From Bradyrhizobium sp. CSS354 (GTDB lineage Bacteria; Pseudomonadota; Alphaproteobacteria; Rhizobiales; Xanthobacteraceae), in NCBI RefSeq assembly GCF_029051725.1, contig NZ_JAACFU010000002.1, positions 310,001-374,000 of the forward strand: a stretch of 64,000 nt of DNA, written 5' to 3'. Position 1 is the first letter of the stretch, and each line of letters opens with the position of its first letter. Under the pieces are notes generated by a model. That model did not search any database. It was not told where the DNA came from and saw nothing but the letters and a program-made list of their open reading frames with translations. Shown here in pieces: positions 49,467-58,550 of this stretch. The position numbers were made by a program, and so were the translations under genes.

Positions 49467-51038
49467 ATGGGCAATCTTCCGACCGACAATCCCGCGTTGA
49501 ACGACCAACTGGCGGCGCACGAAAAGATCAAGACGATCGAGCAATTGGGCGAGATCGCGCGGTCCGCGCAGGCGCGGGGCCGGAAGGTTGCACTCTGCCA
49601 CGGCGTCTTCGATCTCGTGCATCTCGGCCATATCAGGCACATCCAGGCGGCGCGCAACGAGGGCGACGTCGTCATGGTGACGATCACCGCCGACCGTTAC
49701 GTCAACAAGGGACCCGGTCGGCCGATCTTCCCCGAAAACATGCGAGCCGAGATGCTGGCCTCGCTCGCGACCGTCGATTGGGTCGGCATCAATCACACCT
49801 CCAGCGCCGAGCCGATCCTGGATACGGTGCGGCCGGACATCTATGTGAAGGGGTCCGACTACGAAAATCCCGAAGACGACGTGACCGGCAAGATCCGGAC
49901 CGAGCGCGACGCCGTCGAGCGTCACGGCGGACGCATCGTGTTCACCCGCGACGTGACATTCAGCTCCTCGTCGCTGGTGAACCGGTATTTCGACATCTAC
50001 GATCCTCCACTCCGCGACTACCTGCAAAAAGTCCGTGAAGGTGGCGGCGCCGATCGCCTGCTGAAGCTGATCGACAAAGTGCAGGACATGCACGTCGTGC
50101 TGGTCGGCGACACCATCATCGACGAATACCAGTACGTCACGGCGCTCGGAAAGGCCTCGAAGGAAAACATCGTCGCCACGCTGTTCAAGAGCGGCGAGCA
50201 ATTTGCCGGCGGCGTCATTGCCGCGGCAAACCATGTCGCGAGCTTCTGCAAGTCGGTGGAGGTCGTCACGACGCTGGGTGGCAACGACTACCCTGAGGAG
50301 TTCATTCGCGCGCATGTCCGCCCGAACGTCACGTTGACGCCGATCCGCCTTCAGGGCCGTCCGACGACCCGCAAATCGCGGTACGTCGAGCTCGGATATC
50401 TGCACAAGCTGTTCGAAGTCTACACCATGGACGATACGCCGCTCGACGAGGCCGATCGGAAGGAGATCGACCGTATCACGACGGAGCGCGTGCGTGGCGC
50501 GGACGTAGTGATCGCCACCGATTTCGGTCACGGCATGATCGCGTCGAGCACGATCGACACCCTGATCGCCAATTCCAAATTCCTGGCGGTCAATGCCCAG
50601 AGCAACAGCGGCAATCACGGCTACAATTTGATCACGAGATATCCGCGGGCCGACTACATCTGCATCGATGCGCCGGAGGCGCGTCTGGCTGCAACCGACA
50701 AGTTCAGCGACATCGCGTCCGTGATCGAGGCCGGCCTGCACGGCAAGATCGATTGCGACAACATGATCATCACGCACGGCTCCTTCGGCTGCTACCCCTT
50801 CTCGTCGAAAACCGGCGTCACGCGCGTCCCCGCCTTCACCAAGACCGTCGTCGATACCGTCGGCGCGGGCGACGCCTTCCTGACGATCACCGCGCCGCTG
50901 GTCGCTGCCGGCGGCAACATCGAGGACGTCGCCTTCATCGGCAACGCAGCCGGAGCGATCAAGGTCGGGATCGTCGGCCACCGCAGCTCGGTCGAGAAGG
51001 TGCCGCTGGTCAAGTTCGTCACCGCGTTGTTGAAGTAG
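49467..51038 (+). CDS. bifunctional cytidylyltransferase-PfkB kinase, HldE-like with swapped domain order
   Basis: A 523-residue fusion. Residues about 22-170 are a cytidylyltransferase-fold domain with CHGVFDLVHLGHIRH (GVFD at 46-49) and YVKGSDYE. Residues about 205-523 are a PfkB-type sugar kinase with VLVGDTIIDEY and the catalytic DTVGAGDAF. E. coli HldE has the same two activities in the opposite order (kinase first). With the GmhA-like isomerase this predicts phosphorylation of a heptose-7-phosphate at C1 and its activation to an NDP-heptose. The nucleotide used is not deducible. It lies 83 bases after the first epimerase and 27 before the second. Confidence 0.9.
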   Translation: MGNLPTDNPALNDQLAAHEKIKTIEQLGEIARSAQARGRKVALCHGVFDLVHLGHIRHIQAARNEGDVVMVTITADRYVNKGPGRPIFPENMRAEMLASLATVDWVGINHTSSAEPILDTVRPDIYVKGSDYENPEDDVTGKIRTERDAVERHGGRIVFTRDVTFSSSSLVNRYFDIYDPPLRDYLQKVREGGGADRLLKLIDKVQDMHVVLVGDTIIDEYQYVTALGKASKENIVATLFKSGEQFAGGVIAAANHVASFCKSVEVVTTLGGNDYPEEFIRAHVRPNVTLTPIRLQGRPTTRKSRYVELGYLHKLFEVYTMDDTPLDEADRKEIDRITTERVRGADVVIATDFGHGMIASSTIDTLIANSKFLAVNAQSNSGNHGYNLITRYPRADYICIDAPEARLAATDKFSDIASVIEAGLHGKIDCDNMIITHGSFGCYPFSSKTGVTRVPAFTKTVVDTVGAGDAFLTITAPLVAAGGNIEDVAFIGNAAGAIKVGIVGHRSSVEKVPLVKFVTALLK

Positions 51039-51065
51039 CGCGACGGCAGATACTGGAGAACGACA

Positions 51066-52067
51066 GTGATTGGTCAAAAATGGAATGTGATGGTCACCGG
51101 TGGTGCCGGCTATGTCGGCAGCGTGCTGGTTCCCCAGTTGCTCGCTGCGGGCCACAAGGTCACCGTGCTCGACCTGTTCATGTATGGCGAGGACGTGTTC
51201 GATGCCGTCCGCAACAATCCCAATTTGCGCCTGATCAAGGGCGACATCCGTGACGAAGCCGCGATCAACGAGGCCCTGCGCGGCAACAACGCCGTCATCC
51301 ACCTCGCCTGCATCTCCAACGACCCGTCGTTCGAACTGGACCCGGGGCTCGGCAAGTCCATCAATTACGACTGCTTCCGGCCGATGGTGCGCGCCGCCAA
51401 GAAGGCGGGCATCAAGCGCTTCATCTATGCCTCTTCGTCCAGCGTCTACGGCATCAAGGACGAAGCCGAGGTGACCGAGGACCTGTCCTGCGAGCCGCTC
51501 ACGGACTACTCGAAGTTCAAGGCGATGTGCGAGACCGACCTTGCCGACGAGGCCGCGTCCGGTTTCGTCACCTGCACGGTTCGTCCCGCCACCGTCTGCG
51601 GCTACGCACCGCGGCAGCGGCTCGACGTCGTCGTGAACATCCTGACAAATCTCGCAGTCAACACCGGCCGCATCCGCGTGTTCGGCGGAACGCAGCGCCG
51701 ACCCAATTTGCACATCGAGGACATGTCAGCCGCCTATCTGTTCCTGCTCCAGCAGGATGACGCAAAGATCGACGGCAAGACCTACAATATCGGCTACGAG
51801 AACCATTCGCTGATGAAGATCGCGGACATCGTCAAGTCGGTGGTCGGCAGCAATGTCGACGTCGTCGTCGAGCCGACCGACGATCTCCGCTCCTACCACG
51901 TCTCTTCGGAGAAGATCCGCCGCGAGCTCGGCTTTGCGCCGACCCACACAATCGAGCAGGCCGTGTCCGGCCTCGTCAACGCCTTCAAGGGCGGCCGCCT
52001 GCCGAACTCGCTCAACGACCCCCGGTACTTCAACATCAAGATGATGCAGAACATCAGCCTGAAGTGA
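51066..52067 (+). CDS. second NAD-dependent epimerase/dehydratase
   Basis: Extended SDR, 333 residues from GTG 51066 behind GGAGAA. It has TGGAGYVGSVLVPQL as cofactor motif, SSSSVYG, and Tyr-Lys in TDYSKFK. HLACISNDPSFELDP is typical of sugar-cluster epimerases of this subgroup. It differs clearly from the first epimerase, so the two probably act at different steps. The stop overlaps the start of the HAD gene (GTGA). Confidence 0.9.
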   Translation: MIGQKWNVMVTGGAGYVGSVLVPQLLAAGHKVTVLDLFMYGEDVFDAVRNNPNLRLIKGDIRDEAAINEALRGNNAVIHLACISNDPSFELDPGLGKSINYDCFRPMVRAAKKAGIKRFIYASSSSVYGIKDEAEVTEDLSCEPLTDYSKFKAMCETDLADEAASGFVTCTVRPATVCGYAPRQRLDVVVNILTNLAVNTGRIRVFGGTQRRPNLHIEDMSAAYLFLLQQDDAKIDGKTYNIGYENHSLMKIADIVKSVVGSNVDVVVEPTDDLRSYHVSSEKIRRELGFAPTHTIEQAVSGLVNAFKGGRLPNSLNDPRYFNIKMMQNISLK

Positions 52068-52684
52068 GCGGCGTGCGGATCGGCATCGATTTCGACAACA
52101 CGATCATCTGCTACGACAAGGTCTTTGCCGCCGTCGCGCGTCAGCGTGGGCTGGTGCCGGAAGGGTGGGAGGGGCTGAAGACCGACCTCCGGGATCATCT
52201 CCGGTCCCGCGCGGGCGGCGAGCTCGCCTGGCAAGGACTGCAGGGCTTCGTCTACGGCAAGGGAATTGGCGGCGCCGAAATCTATCCGGGAGTGCGGGAA
52301 TTCCTGGCGGCGTGCAAGCAGGCCGGCTCGAAGGTCTGCATCGTCAGCCACAAGACCCGATTCGGTCATCAGGACCCCGACCGCACCGACCTGCGTGACG
52401 CCGCCCGTGGCTGGCTGCGGGGAGCCAGCCTGATCGACGCCGCGGATGCGGCGCTGGCCATCGGCGACATCTATTTCGAGGACACACTGCCCGCCAAGGT
52501 CGAGAGGCTCGTGAGCCTGAAGCTCGACGTCTTCATCGACGACCTCGTCGATGTCTTCGAGCAACCGCATTTTCCGAAGGCCACGCGATCGATCCTGTTC
52601 ACGCGGTCGCAGCCTCCCCACCCCGAACACTGCAAGCCGATCGGAACATGGGCCGACATCCGCCGCGAGGTGTTTGCGGCATGA
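52064..52684 (+). CDS. HAD-like hydrolase
   Basis: Protein of 206 residues starting at GTG 52064, overlapping the upstream stop. IDFDNTIICYD carries the DxDxT nucleophile motif of HAD phosphatases (about 8-12), VCIVSHKT supplies the Thr/Ser motif, and VFIDDLVDVF holds the acidic motif. A dedicated GmhB is missing in this cluster, and this protein could remove the 7-phosphate in its place; this is an inference. The stop overlaps the next start (ATGA). Confidence 0.75.
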   Translation: MSGVRIGIDFDNTIICYDKVFAAVARQRGLVPEGWEGLKTDLRDHLRSRAGGELAWQGLQGFVYGKGIGGAEIYPGVREFLAACKQAGSKVCIVSHKTRFGHQDPDRTDLRDAARGWLRGASLIDAADAALAIGDIYFEDTLPAKVERLVSLKLDVFIDDLVDVFEQPHFPKATRSILFTRSQPPHPEHCKPIGTWADIRREVFAA

Positions 52685-53709
52685 ACGGGACCGACATCAC
52701 CGCGCCGGATGCGATGGCGATCGGCAGCCGCCTGGCCGGCGCGCGTGTCGCGTCCGCCCAGCCGGCACGGTCCGGCGGCAACAACAGGGTTTTTCGGCTG
52801 GAGATGGCGGATGGACCGCCCCTCGCCCTCAAGCATTATCCGTCCGACGGACGCGATCGCCTGGGACAGGAGTATGATGCACTCTCGTTCCTGGCGCGCC
52901 ACGGCATCACGTCGACACCGCGGCCGGTCGCGAAGGACGCAGATGCGTTCTGCGCGCTGTACCAATGGTTCGACGGCGAGGCCGCAGTGCTGCGCCCCCA
53001 AGGCGACGATGCCGATCAGCTCGCCGATTTCCTCATCGAGCTGCAGAAGCTGCGCGAGGCCGAAGACGCGCAGAATTTGCGCAACGCCTCGGCCAGCATC
53101 TTTTCGCCCGAAGCGGCCATCGCCCAGTACGAACAGCGCCTGGACGCATTGAGGCGGGCTTCGGATGATCATCCTGACCTGCGCGCGTTCATGGAAGGCA
53201 GCCTGGTTCCCAGCACGGTCGTTGCGATTCGGCAGCTCCGCCGGCGCTACGCGGAACTCGGTCGGAATCCCGCAGCGGACCTTGCGCCCACCCATCGCGC
53301 GCTGAGTCCGTCCGATTTCGGACTGCACAACGCACTGCGCGCCGAAGACGGGCGCTTGCGATTCATCGACTTCGAATATTTCGGCTGGGACGATCCGGTC
53401 AAGCTCATGTCCGACACCGCCATTCACCCCGGCAGCGATCTGCCCGAGGCGAGCGCGAATCGCTTGATCGAACGGCTGTCGCGCGCCTTCGAGGCGAGCG
53501 ATGACGCGTTTGCGATCCGACGTGACGTACTGTATCCTGTGTTCAAGGGAATCTGGTGCCTGATTGTCCTGAACGCCTATTTGCCGGACAGCCGCTCCCG
53601 GCGCGCAATGGCTGCGCAAGGTGGCGATGTTAGGATCCGCCTCGCCGGTCAGCTCGACAAAGCCCGCCGACTTCACCAGACGATTCGCCCAACCGATTTA
53701 CCGAAGTGA
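52681..53709 (+). CDS. APH-fold phosphotransferase
   Basis: Choline/aminoglycoside kinase-fold protein, 342 residues from ATG 52681. SGGNNRVFRLEM is the glycine-rich loop, LALKHYP holds the ATP Lys, and the Brenner-type catalytic part is SPSDFGLHNALR, followed by FIDFEYFGWDDP. Proteins of this kind recur in polysaccharide clusters and more likely phosphorylate a sugar or amino sugar than an antibiotic. Start and end overlap both neighbours by four bases, so translation is coupled. Confidence 0.85.
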   Translation: MNGTDITAPDAMAIGSRLAGARVASAQPARSGGNNRVFRLEMADGPPLALKHYPSDGRDRLGQEYDALSFLARHGITSTPRPVAKDADAFCALYQWFDGEAAVLRPQGDDADQLADFLIELQKLREAEDAQNLRNASASIFSPEAAIAQYEQRLDALRRASDDHPDLRAFMEGSLVPSTVVAIRQLRRRYAELGRNPAADLAPTHRALSPSDFGLHNALRAEDGRLRFIDFEYFGWDDPVKLMSDTAIHPGSDLPEASANRLIERLSRAFEASDDAFAIRRDVLYPVFKGIWCLIVLNAYLPDSRSRRAMAAQGGDVRIRLAGQLDKARRLHQTIRPTDLPK

Positions 53710-54554
53710 CCCAGATCTCACCCCACGCTGAAGCCGCCCTCACCTGCACGCTGGATGAGCGCAGCCTTTATCTGCGCCGCCTGGTCTTGGGGTCTGTCCG
53801 CTCCGCGGGGCGCGGACATGTCGGTCCGGCATTGTCGCTGATCGAGATGGTCCGCGTGCTCTACGATGACGTGCTGCGGATTGATCCCAGCAACCCGCGC
53901 GATCCGGCCCGCGATCGCGCGATCCTCAGCAAGGGACACGGGTGTCTGGCGCTCTATGCGCTGTTGGCCGATCGCGGCTTCTTTCCGCTGTCGGAGCTGG
54001 ACGGTTTCTGCGGCCCCGACAGCATTCTGGGCGGACATCCCGAATACGGAATGGTGCCGGGGATCGAGGCCTCGACCGGCGCGCTCGGACACGGCCTGTC
54101 GATCGGTGTCGGCCTGGCGCTCGCCGCGCGCCTGCGCGAGCGCACCTACCGCACCTTCGTCCTGCTTGGCGACGGCGAGATCAACGAAGGATCGGTGTGG
54201 GAAGCTGCCATGGGCGCGGCCAAGCACGGGCTCGACAATCTTGTCGCGCTGATCGACTACAACAAGCTGCAGAGCTACGGGCCCACCGACTACGTCCTGC
54301 CGCTGGAGCCGCTCGCGGATAAATGGCGCAGCTTCGGCTTTGCCGTCCAGGAGCTCAACGGCCACGACGTCGGCGCCCTGCGCACCGTGCTGAAGCAGGT
54401 CCCGGCCGTTCCGGGAAAGCCCACCGCGGTCATCTGCCATACTGTCAAGGGCAAGGGTCTGCCGGCCGCGGAATCCAACGCCGATTGGCATCACAAGAAC
54501 AAGCTCACCGACAGCGAGCTCGACGCCATCCGCGTCGCCGTCGGGGATTTTTGA
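53706..54554 (+). CDS. transketolase, N-terminal (ThDP-pyrophosphate) subunit
   Basis: 282 residues from GTG 53706 (GTGA overlap with the gene before). It matches the first third of transketolase: KGHGCLALYALLA, STGALGHGLSIGVGLALAARL and the ThDP/Mg site LLGDGEINEGSVWEAAM (GDGE at 155-158). The other half is the next gene, 10 bases on. Split transketolases occur in archaea and in sugar clusters. In this setting it may form a C7 ketose phosphate or transfer a two-carbon unit onto an activated sugar. A housekeeping role is less likely. Confidence 0.92.
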   Translation: MTQISPHAEAALTCTLDERSLYLRRLVLGSVRSAGRGHVGPALSLIEMVRVLYDDVLRIDPSNPRDPARDRAILSKGHGCLALYALLADRGFFPLSELDGFCGPDSILGGHPEYGMVPGIEASTGALGHGLSIGVGLALAARLRERTYRTFVLLGDGEINEGSVWEAAMGAAKHGLDNLVALIDYNKLQSYGPTDYVLPLEPLADKWRSFGFAVQELNGHDVGALRTVLKQVPAVPGKPTAVICHTVKGKGLPAAESNADWHHKNKLTDSELDAIRVAVGDF

Positions 54555-54564
54555 TCGGCTCCTC

Positions 54565-55524
54565 ATGCGCAACACCGCGATGAACATGGTCCACAAGCTC
54601 GCCGCGCGCGACGAGCGTGTGCTCTACATCGGCTCCGATCCCGGCGCGGGCACCTTGCGCGCGATGAGCAAGGAGTTTCCCAAGCGCCACCTGATCGAAG
54701 GCATTTCGGAAGCGCACATCATCGGCATGTCGGCCGGTCTCGCGATGGAAGGCTTCGTGCCCTACGTCAACACCATCGCCACATTCCTGACCCGCCGCTG
54801 CTACGAGCAAGTCGCCGTCGATCTCTGCCTGCACAATCTGCCGGTACGGCTGATCGCCAACGGCGGCGGGCTGGTCTATGCGCCGCTCGGCCCCACCCAC
54901 CAGGCGATCGAGGACATCGCCATCATGCGGGCGCTGCCGAACATGACGGTGGTCTGCCCGTGCGACGCCGACGAAGCGGCGCGCCTGATGGAGCAGACGC
55001 TCGACTGGACCGGGCCGATCTACATCCGGCTCGGCAAGGGTGGCGACGCAATCGTCTCGAGGGCCGAGCACGGCTTCGAGATCGGCAAGGCCATCCTGAT
55101 GCGCCCCCCCGGCGACGTCGTCATGGTCACGACAGGCATCATGCTCCAGCGCGCCCTCGCTGCGGCCGACTTGCTGGCCGCGCAGGGCATCCGCGCCGGC
55201 ATCCTGCACATGCACACCGTCAAGCCGCTGGACACCGAGGCGCTGCTGCAAGCGATCCGGGGCACCAGGCTAGTAGCGACGCTGGAGGAGCACGTGCCCT
55301 CCGGCGGCCTCGGCAGCGCGGTCGCCGAGGCGCTGATCGACAAGCTCGGCTCTGGCCTGCCCGCGATGCTGCGGTTGTCGCTGCCGGACCGGTTCATGCA
55401 CAATTACGGATCGCAGGACTCGCTGCTGAAGAAGCACGGACTTTCTGCCGACGCCATTGCGACCTCGATCGCGCGCGCGCTCATCGCCTCGCCCACCTCT
55501 TCTCCTCAACTTCATTCCACCTGA
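54565..55524 (+). CDS. transketolase, C-terminal (pyrimidine-binding) subunit
   Basis: 319 residues from ATG 54565. The ThDP-activating Glu is in EGISEAHIIGMSAGLA (about Glu49), with YAPLGPTHQAIEDIAIMRALPN and a C-terminal regulatory-like domain (HTVKPLDTEALLQAI, LEEHVPSGGLGSAVAEAL) as in transketolase and DXS. It forms an alpha2beta2 enzyme with the preceding gene product. The same gene pair next to DegT aminotransferases suggests a dedicated biosynthetic carboligase. Confidence 0.92.
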   Translation: MRNTAMNMVHKLAARDERVLYIGSDPGAGTLRAMSKEFPKRHLIEGISEAHIIGMSAGLAMEGFVPYVNTIATFLTRRCYEQVAVDLCLHNLPVRLIANGGGLVYAPLGPTHQAIEDIAIMRALPNMTVVCPCDADEAARLMEQTLDWTGPIYIRLGKGGDAIVSRAEHGFEIGKAILMRPPGDVVMVTTGIMLQRALAAADLLAAQGIRAGILHMHTVKPLDTEALLQAIRGTRLVATLEEHVPSGGLGSAVAEALIDKLGSGLPAMLRLSLPDRFMHNYGSQDSLLKKHGLSADAIATSIARALIASPTSSPQLHST

Positions 55525-55532
55525 CGGGCCCC

Positions 55533-56639
55533 ATGCACGACGTTCGATATTCCTATCTGCTCGAGCAATTCTCCGATCCGGCACCGATCCTGGCCGAGAT
55601 CGGCCGACTGGTGGCGACGGGTGACTTCACCCTGGGCAAGCCGGTCGCGGAATTCGAACGGCGCTTTGCCGAACTGATCGGCGTGCGTCATGCCATCGGT
55701 GTCGGATCGGGCACCGATGCGCTCAAGCTGCCGCTCAAGGCGCTCGGCATCGGCCATGGCGACGAGGTCATCACGGCCGCCAACACTTTCATCGCCACCG
55801 TCGGCGCCATCGCCGAGACCGGCGCGACGCCGGTGCTGGTCGACTGCGACGACTCCTTCTGCATGAATGTCGACTACGTCGAAGCCGCGATCACGGAGAA
55901 GACCAAGGCGATCATGCCGGTTCAGTTGACCGGCGAGGTCACCGATATGGGCAAGCTGATGGCGATCGCCCAGCGTCACAACATCCCCGTGGTCGAGGAT
56001 TCCTGCCAGGGCATCCTGTCGGAGTTCGCGGGAAAACGGTCCGGCACCCACGGTATCGCGGCCGGCTTCTCCCTGCATCCGCTCAAGAACCTCAACGTCT
56101 GGGGCGATGCCGGCGTCGTCGTCACCAACGACGACGGGATGAACGAGCGGCTTCGCCTGATCCGCAACCACGGCATGAAGAATCGCGACGAGATCGCGAT
56201 CCTCGGCTGCAATTCGCGGCTCGATTCCCTCCAGGCGGTGGTCGGCAACTGGCTGATCGGCCAGACCAGCGAGATCACGCGCCGTCGGATCGAGAACGCG
56301 GCCTATTACGATTCGGGCCTTGCCGACCTGCCCGGCCTGCGCACTCCGCCGCGCCGGCCCAACGTGAAGCACGTCTACCATCTCTACATGGTGTTCGCCG
56401 AGCGTCGCGACGAGCTCTACAAATACTGCCTGGACAACGGCATTGAAGCGAAGATCCACTATCCCATCCCGCTGTATCAGCAGGAGGGCCTCAAGCACCT
56501 CGGCTACGCGCCGGGGACGTTCCCAGTCACCGACCGCCACGCCCAGGAAGTCATCAGCTTCCCCGTCGACCAGCATCTGACGCGCGCCCAGCAGGACCGC
56601 GTCATCGAGATCGTTCGGAAGTTCTGCCATGGACGCTGA
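55533..56639 (+). CDS. DegT/DnrJ/EryC1 aminotransferase (first copy)
   Basis: PLP-dependent sugar aminotransferase, 368 residues from ATG 55533, eight bases after the transketolase stop. GSGTDALKLPLKAL binds the phosphate, EDSCQG carries the Asp to the pyridine nitrogen, and the Schiff-base Lys is Lys185 in SLHPLKNLN. It converts a keto-sugar nucleotide to an amino sugar. The end overlaps the second aminotransferase gene by 11 bases. Confidence 0.93.
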   Translation: MHDVRYSYLLEQFSDPAPILAEIGRLVATGDFTLGKPVAEFERRFAELIGVRHAIGVGSGTDALKLPLKALGIGHGDEVITAANTFIATVGAIAETGATPVLVDCDDSFCMNVDYVEAAITEKTKAIMPVQLTGEVTDMGKLMAIAQRHNIPVVEDSCQGILSEFAGKRSGTHGIAAGFSLHPLKNLNVWGDAGVVVTNDDGMNERLRLIRNHGMKNRDEIAILGCNSRLDSLQAVVGNWLIGQTSEITRRRIENAAYYDSGLADLPGLRTPPRRPNVKHVYHLYMVFAERRDELYKYCLDNGIEAKIHYPIPLYQQEGLKHLGYAPGTFPVTDRHAQEVISFPVDQHLTRAQQDRVIEIVRKFCHGR

Positions 56640-57747
56640 CACCGGCCGCCGGCGCATCGGTTACGTCAATCTTCCCGCGCAATTCGAGGAAGAGCGCGTT
56701 GAGATCATGCAGGCGGTCGAGGGCGTATTCCAGCGCGGCGATTTCATCGGCGGCGCGGCCGTTGCGAAACTCGAAGAGGAGCTCGCCACCTATCTCGGCT
56801 CGCCGCATGTGGTGACGCTGAATTCCGGCACCGATGCGTTGATCCTGTCCTTGAGGGCGCTCAACATCGGTCCCGGGGACGAGGTGATTACCCCGCCGAA
56901 TTCGTTCGTGGCATCGACCGCGGCCATTATCGCCGTCGGCGCCAGGCCCGTGTTTGCGGACGTGCTGCCGGACCAGAATATCGATCCCGCCGCAGTCGAG
57001 GCCGCCGTCACTTCGCGGACCAGGGCGATCATGCCGGTGCACCTGACCGGGCGCATGGCCGACATGAACCCGCTGATGGCGATCGCCGCCAAGCATGCTC
57101 TCGCCGTGATCGAGGACAGCGCGCAGGCCGTCGGCTCGACTTATGACGGGCGGATGAGCGGGACCATCGGAACGTTCGGCTGCTTCTCCGCCCACCCGCT
57201 GAAGAACCTCAATGCCGCGGGCGACGCCGGCTTCGTCGTCACCGCCGATGCCGAGCTTGCCGCGAGAATTCGCCGCCTGCGCAATCACGGCCTGATCAAT
57301 CGCAGTGACGTTCAGGAATGGGGCATCGTGTCGCGCCTCGACACGGTCCAGGCCGAGGTGCTTCGCATTCGCTTGCGTCACCTGCCCTCCGTCATCGAGC
57401 GCCGGCGTCGCAACGCCGCGCAATACCGCGCCGAACTCGCCGGTCTTCCCCTGTTCATCCCGGTTTGCCGCAACATCGAGTTCAACACCTTCCACACCTT
57501 TGTCGTGCAGACGGACCGTCGCGACGACTTCCAGAAATATCTTGCCGACAAGGGTATCGAGACCGCGATCCATTATCCGGTACCGATCCACCTCCAGGAG
57601 GCGGCGGCGCATCTTGGCCACGGTCGCGGCGCGTTTCCGGTGACCGAGCGGCAGGCGGATCAGATCCTCACGCTTCCCATCAACCAGTTCCTCTCGGCCT
57701 CGGATATCAGCTATGTTTGCGCGACCGCCCGGGAGTATTTTGCATGA
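56629..57747 (+). CDS. DegT/DnrJ/EryC1 aminotransferase (second copy)
   Basis: 372 residues, paralogous to the previous gene, with its own NSGTDALILSLRAL, IEDSAQAVGS and Lys192 in SAHPLKNLN. Both copies keep all catalytic residues, so two different amination steps, or one amination and one dehydration (as in ColD/SpnQ-like relatives), are possible. It overlaps the oxygenase start by four bases (ATGA). Confidence 0.93.
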   Translation: MDADTGRRRIGYVNLPAQFEEERVEIMQAVEGVFQRGDFIGGAAVAKLEEELATYLGSPHVVTLNSGTDALILSLRALNIGPGDEVITPPNSFVASTAAIIAVGARPVFADVLPDQNIDPAAVEAAVTSRTRAIMPVHLTGRMADMNPLMAIAAKHALAVIEDSAQAVGSTYDGRMSGTIGTFGCFSAHPLKNLNAAGDAGFVVTADAELAARIRRLRNHGLINRSDVQEWGIVSRLDTVQAEVLRIRLRHLPSVIERRRRNAAQYRAELAGLPLFIPVCRNIEFNTFHTFVVQTDRRDDFQKYLADKGIETAIHYPVPIHLQEAAAHLGHGRGAFPVTERQADQILTLPINQFLSASDISYVCATAREYFA

Positions 57748-58550
57748 CGGACACGGCTTTCCTCGAGGCCGATGAGCAGGCACTGGCGCAACGCTTCATC
57801 GACGACGGCTTCGTCACCACGCCGGCCGACCATCGCGCCGGGCTGGACCGGATCCAGCGGCGCGCCGCCGAGCTCGCGGCGGACTATCTGAAGCTGCCAC
57901 ACGGCAACGACCCCTACGCGATGCTCGACACCATCCACACGCGGGTGAGCGTGGATGATCTCAACGGCCTGCGGCTGCACGTCTTCAACGGCCTCAATGC
58001 CGAGCCCTGGTTCCGGCCGACCTATTTCCGTCTCGCGCGCTCGACGATCGAGACCATCGTCGGCAACGAGCTCTGCATGCAGCGCCGCGTCAATCTCAGC
58101 ATCCAGCTGCCGGGAGACGATTCGTCGCTGCTCGCCACCCATTCCGACGTCTGGTCGGGCGACTCCCCGTTCGAGGTCGTGGTGTGGGTACCCCTGGTCG
58201 ACGTCCACCGCACCAAATCGATGTATCTGCTGCCGCCATCCCTGAACGGCGACATGCAGGACCGGATGGCCAGCTTGCGCAGCGCCGAGGAACTCTACCA
58301 GACCATCAAGCCGCACGCGACCTTCATCGAGATTCCCTACGGTCACGTGATGCTGTTCAACCAGACCCTGATGCACGGCAATCGCATCAACGAGGAAGCC
58401 GGCTCGCGCTGGAGCATGAACTGCCGCTTTAAAAGCATCATGTCGCCCTATGCGGACAAGCGATTCGGCGAATTCTTCGAACCAATCCTGCTGCGTCCGG
58501 CGACACGCGTCGGCATGCAGTACAAGCTGCCGGGAGGCTTCCATGGCTGA
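57744..58550 (+). CDS. 2-oxoglutarate/Fe(II) oxygenase of the 'sporadic carbohydrate cluster' type
   Basis: 268 residues from ATG 57744. The Fe(II) facial triad reads His133-x-Asp135 in LATHSDVWSG and a distal His211 in TLMHGNR, with a 2OG-binding Arg shortly after (GSRWSMNCRFK). I recognise it as close to the family named sporadic carbohydrate cluster 2OG-Fe(II) oxygenase (TIGR04324, from memory), first noted in Leptospira surface-sugar loci. It should hydroxylate or oxidise a sugar or a sugar nucleotide. The next gene encodes the partner family LIC12192 and overlaps by eight bases. Confidence 0.85.
   Translation: MTDTAFLEADEQALAQRFIDDGFVTTPADHRAGLDRIQRRAAELAADYLKLPHGNDPYAMLDTIHTRVSVDDLNGLRLHVFNGLNAEPWFRPTYFRLARSTIETIVGNELCMQRRVNLSIQLPGDDSSLLATHSDVWSGDSPFEVVVWVPLVDVHRTKSMYLLPPSLNGDMQDRMASLRSAEELYQTIKPHATFIEIPYGHVMLFNQTLMHGNRINEEAGSRWSMNCRFKSIMSPYADKRFGEFFEPILLRPATRVGMQYKLPGGFHG

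Noticed and set aside
49260..51713. Reverse frame of 817 codons across the sugar cluster
   Set aside because: Lies opposite the epimerase and kinase genes, which have clear family motifs; the reverse frame has none.
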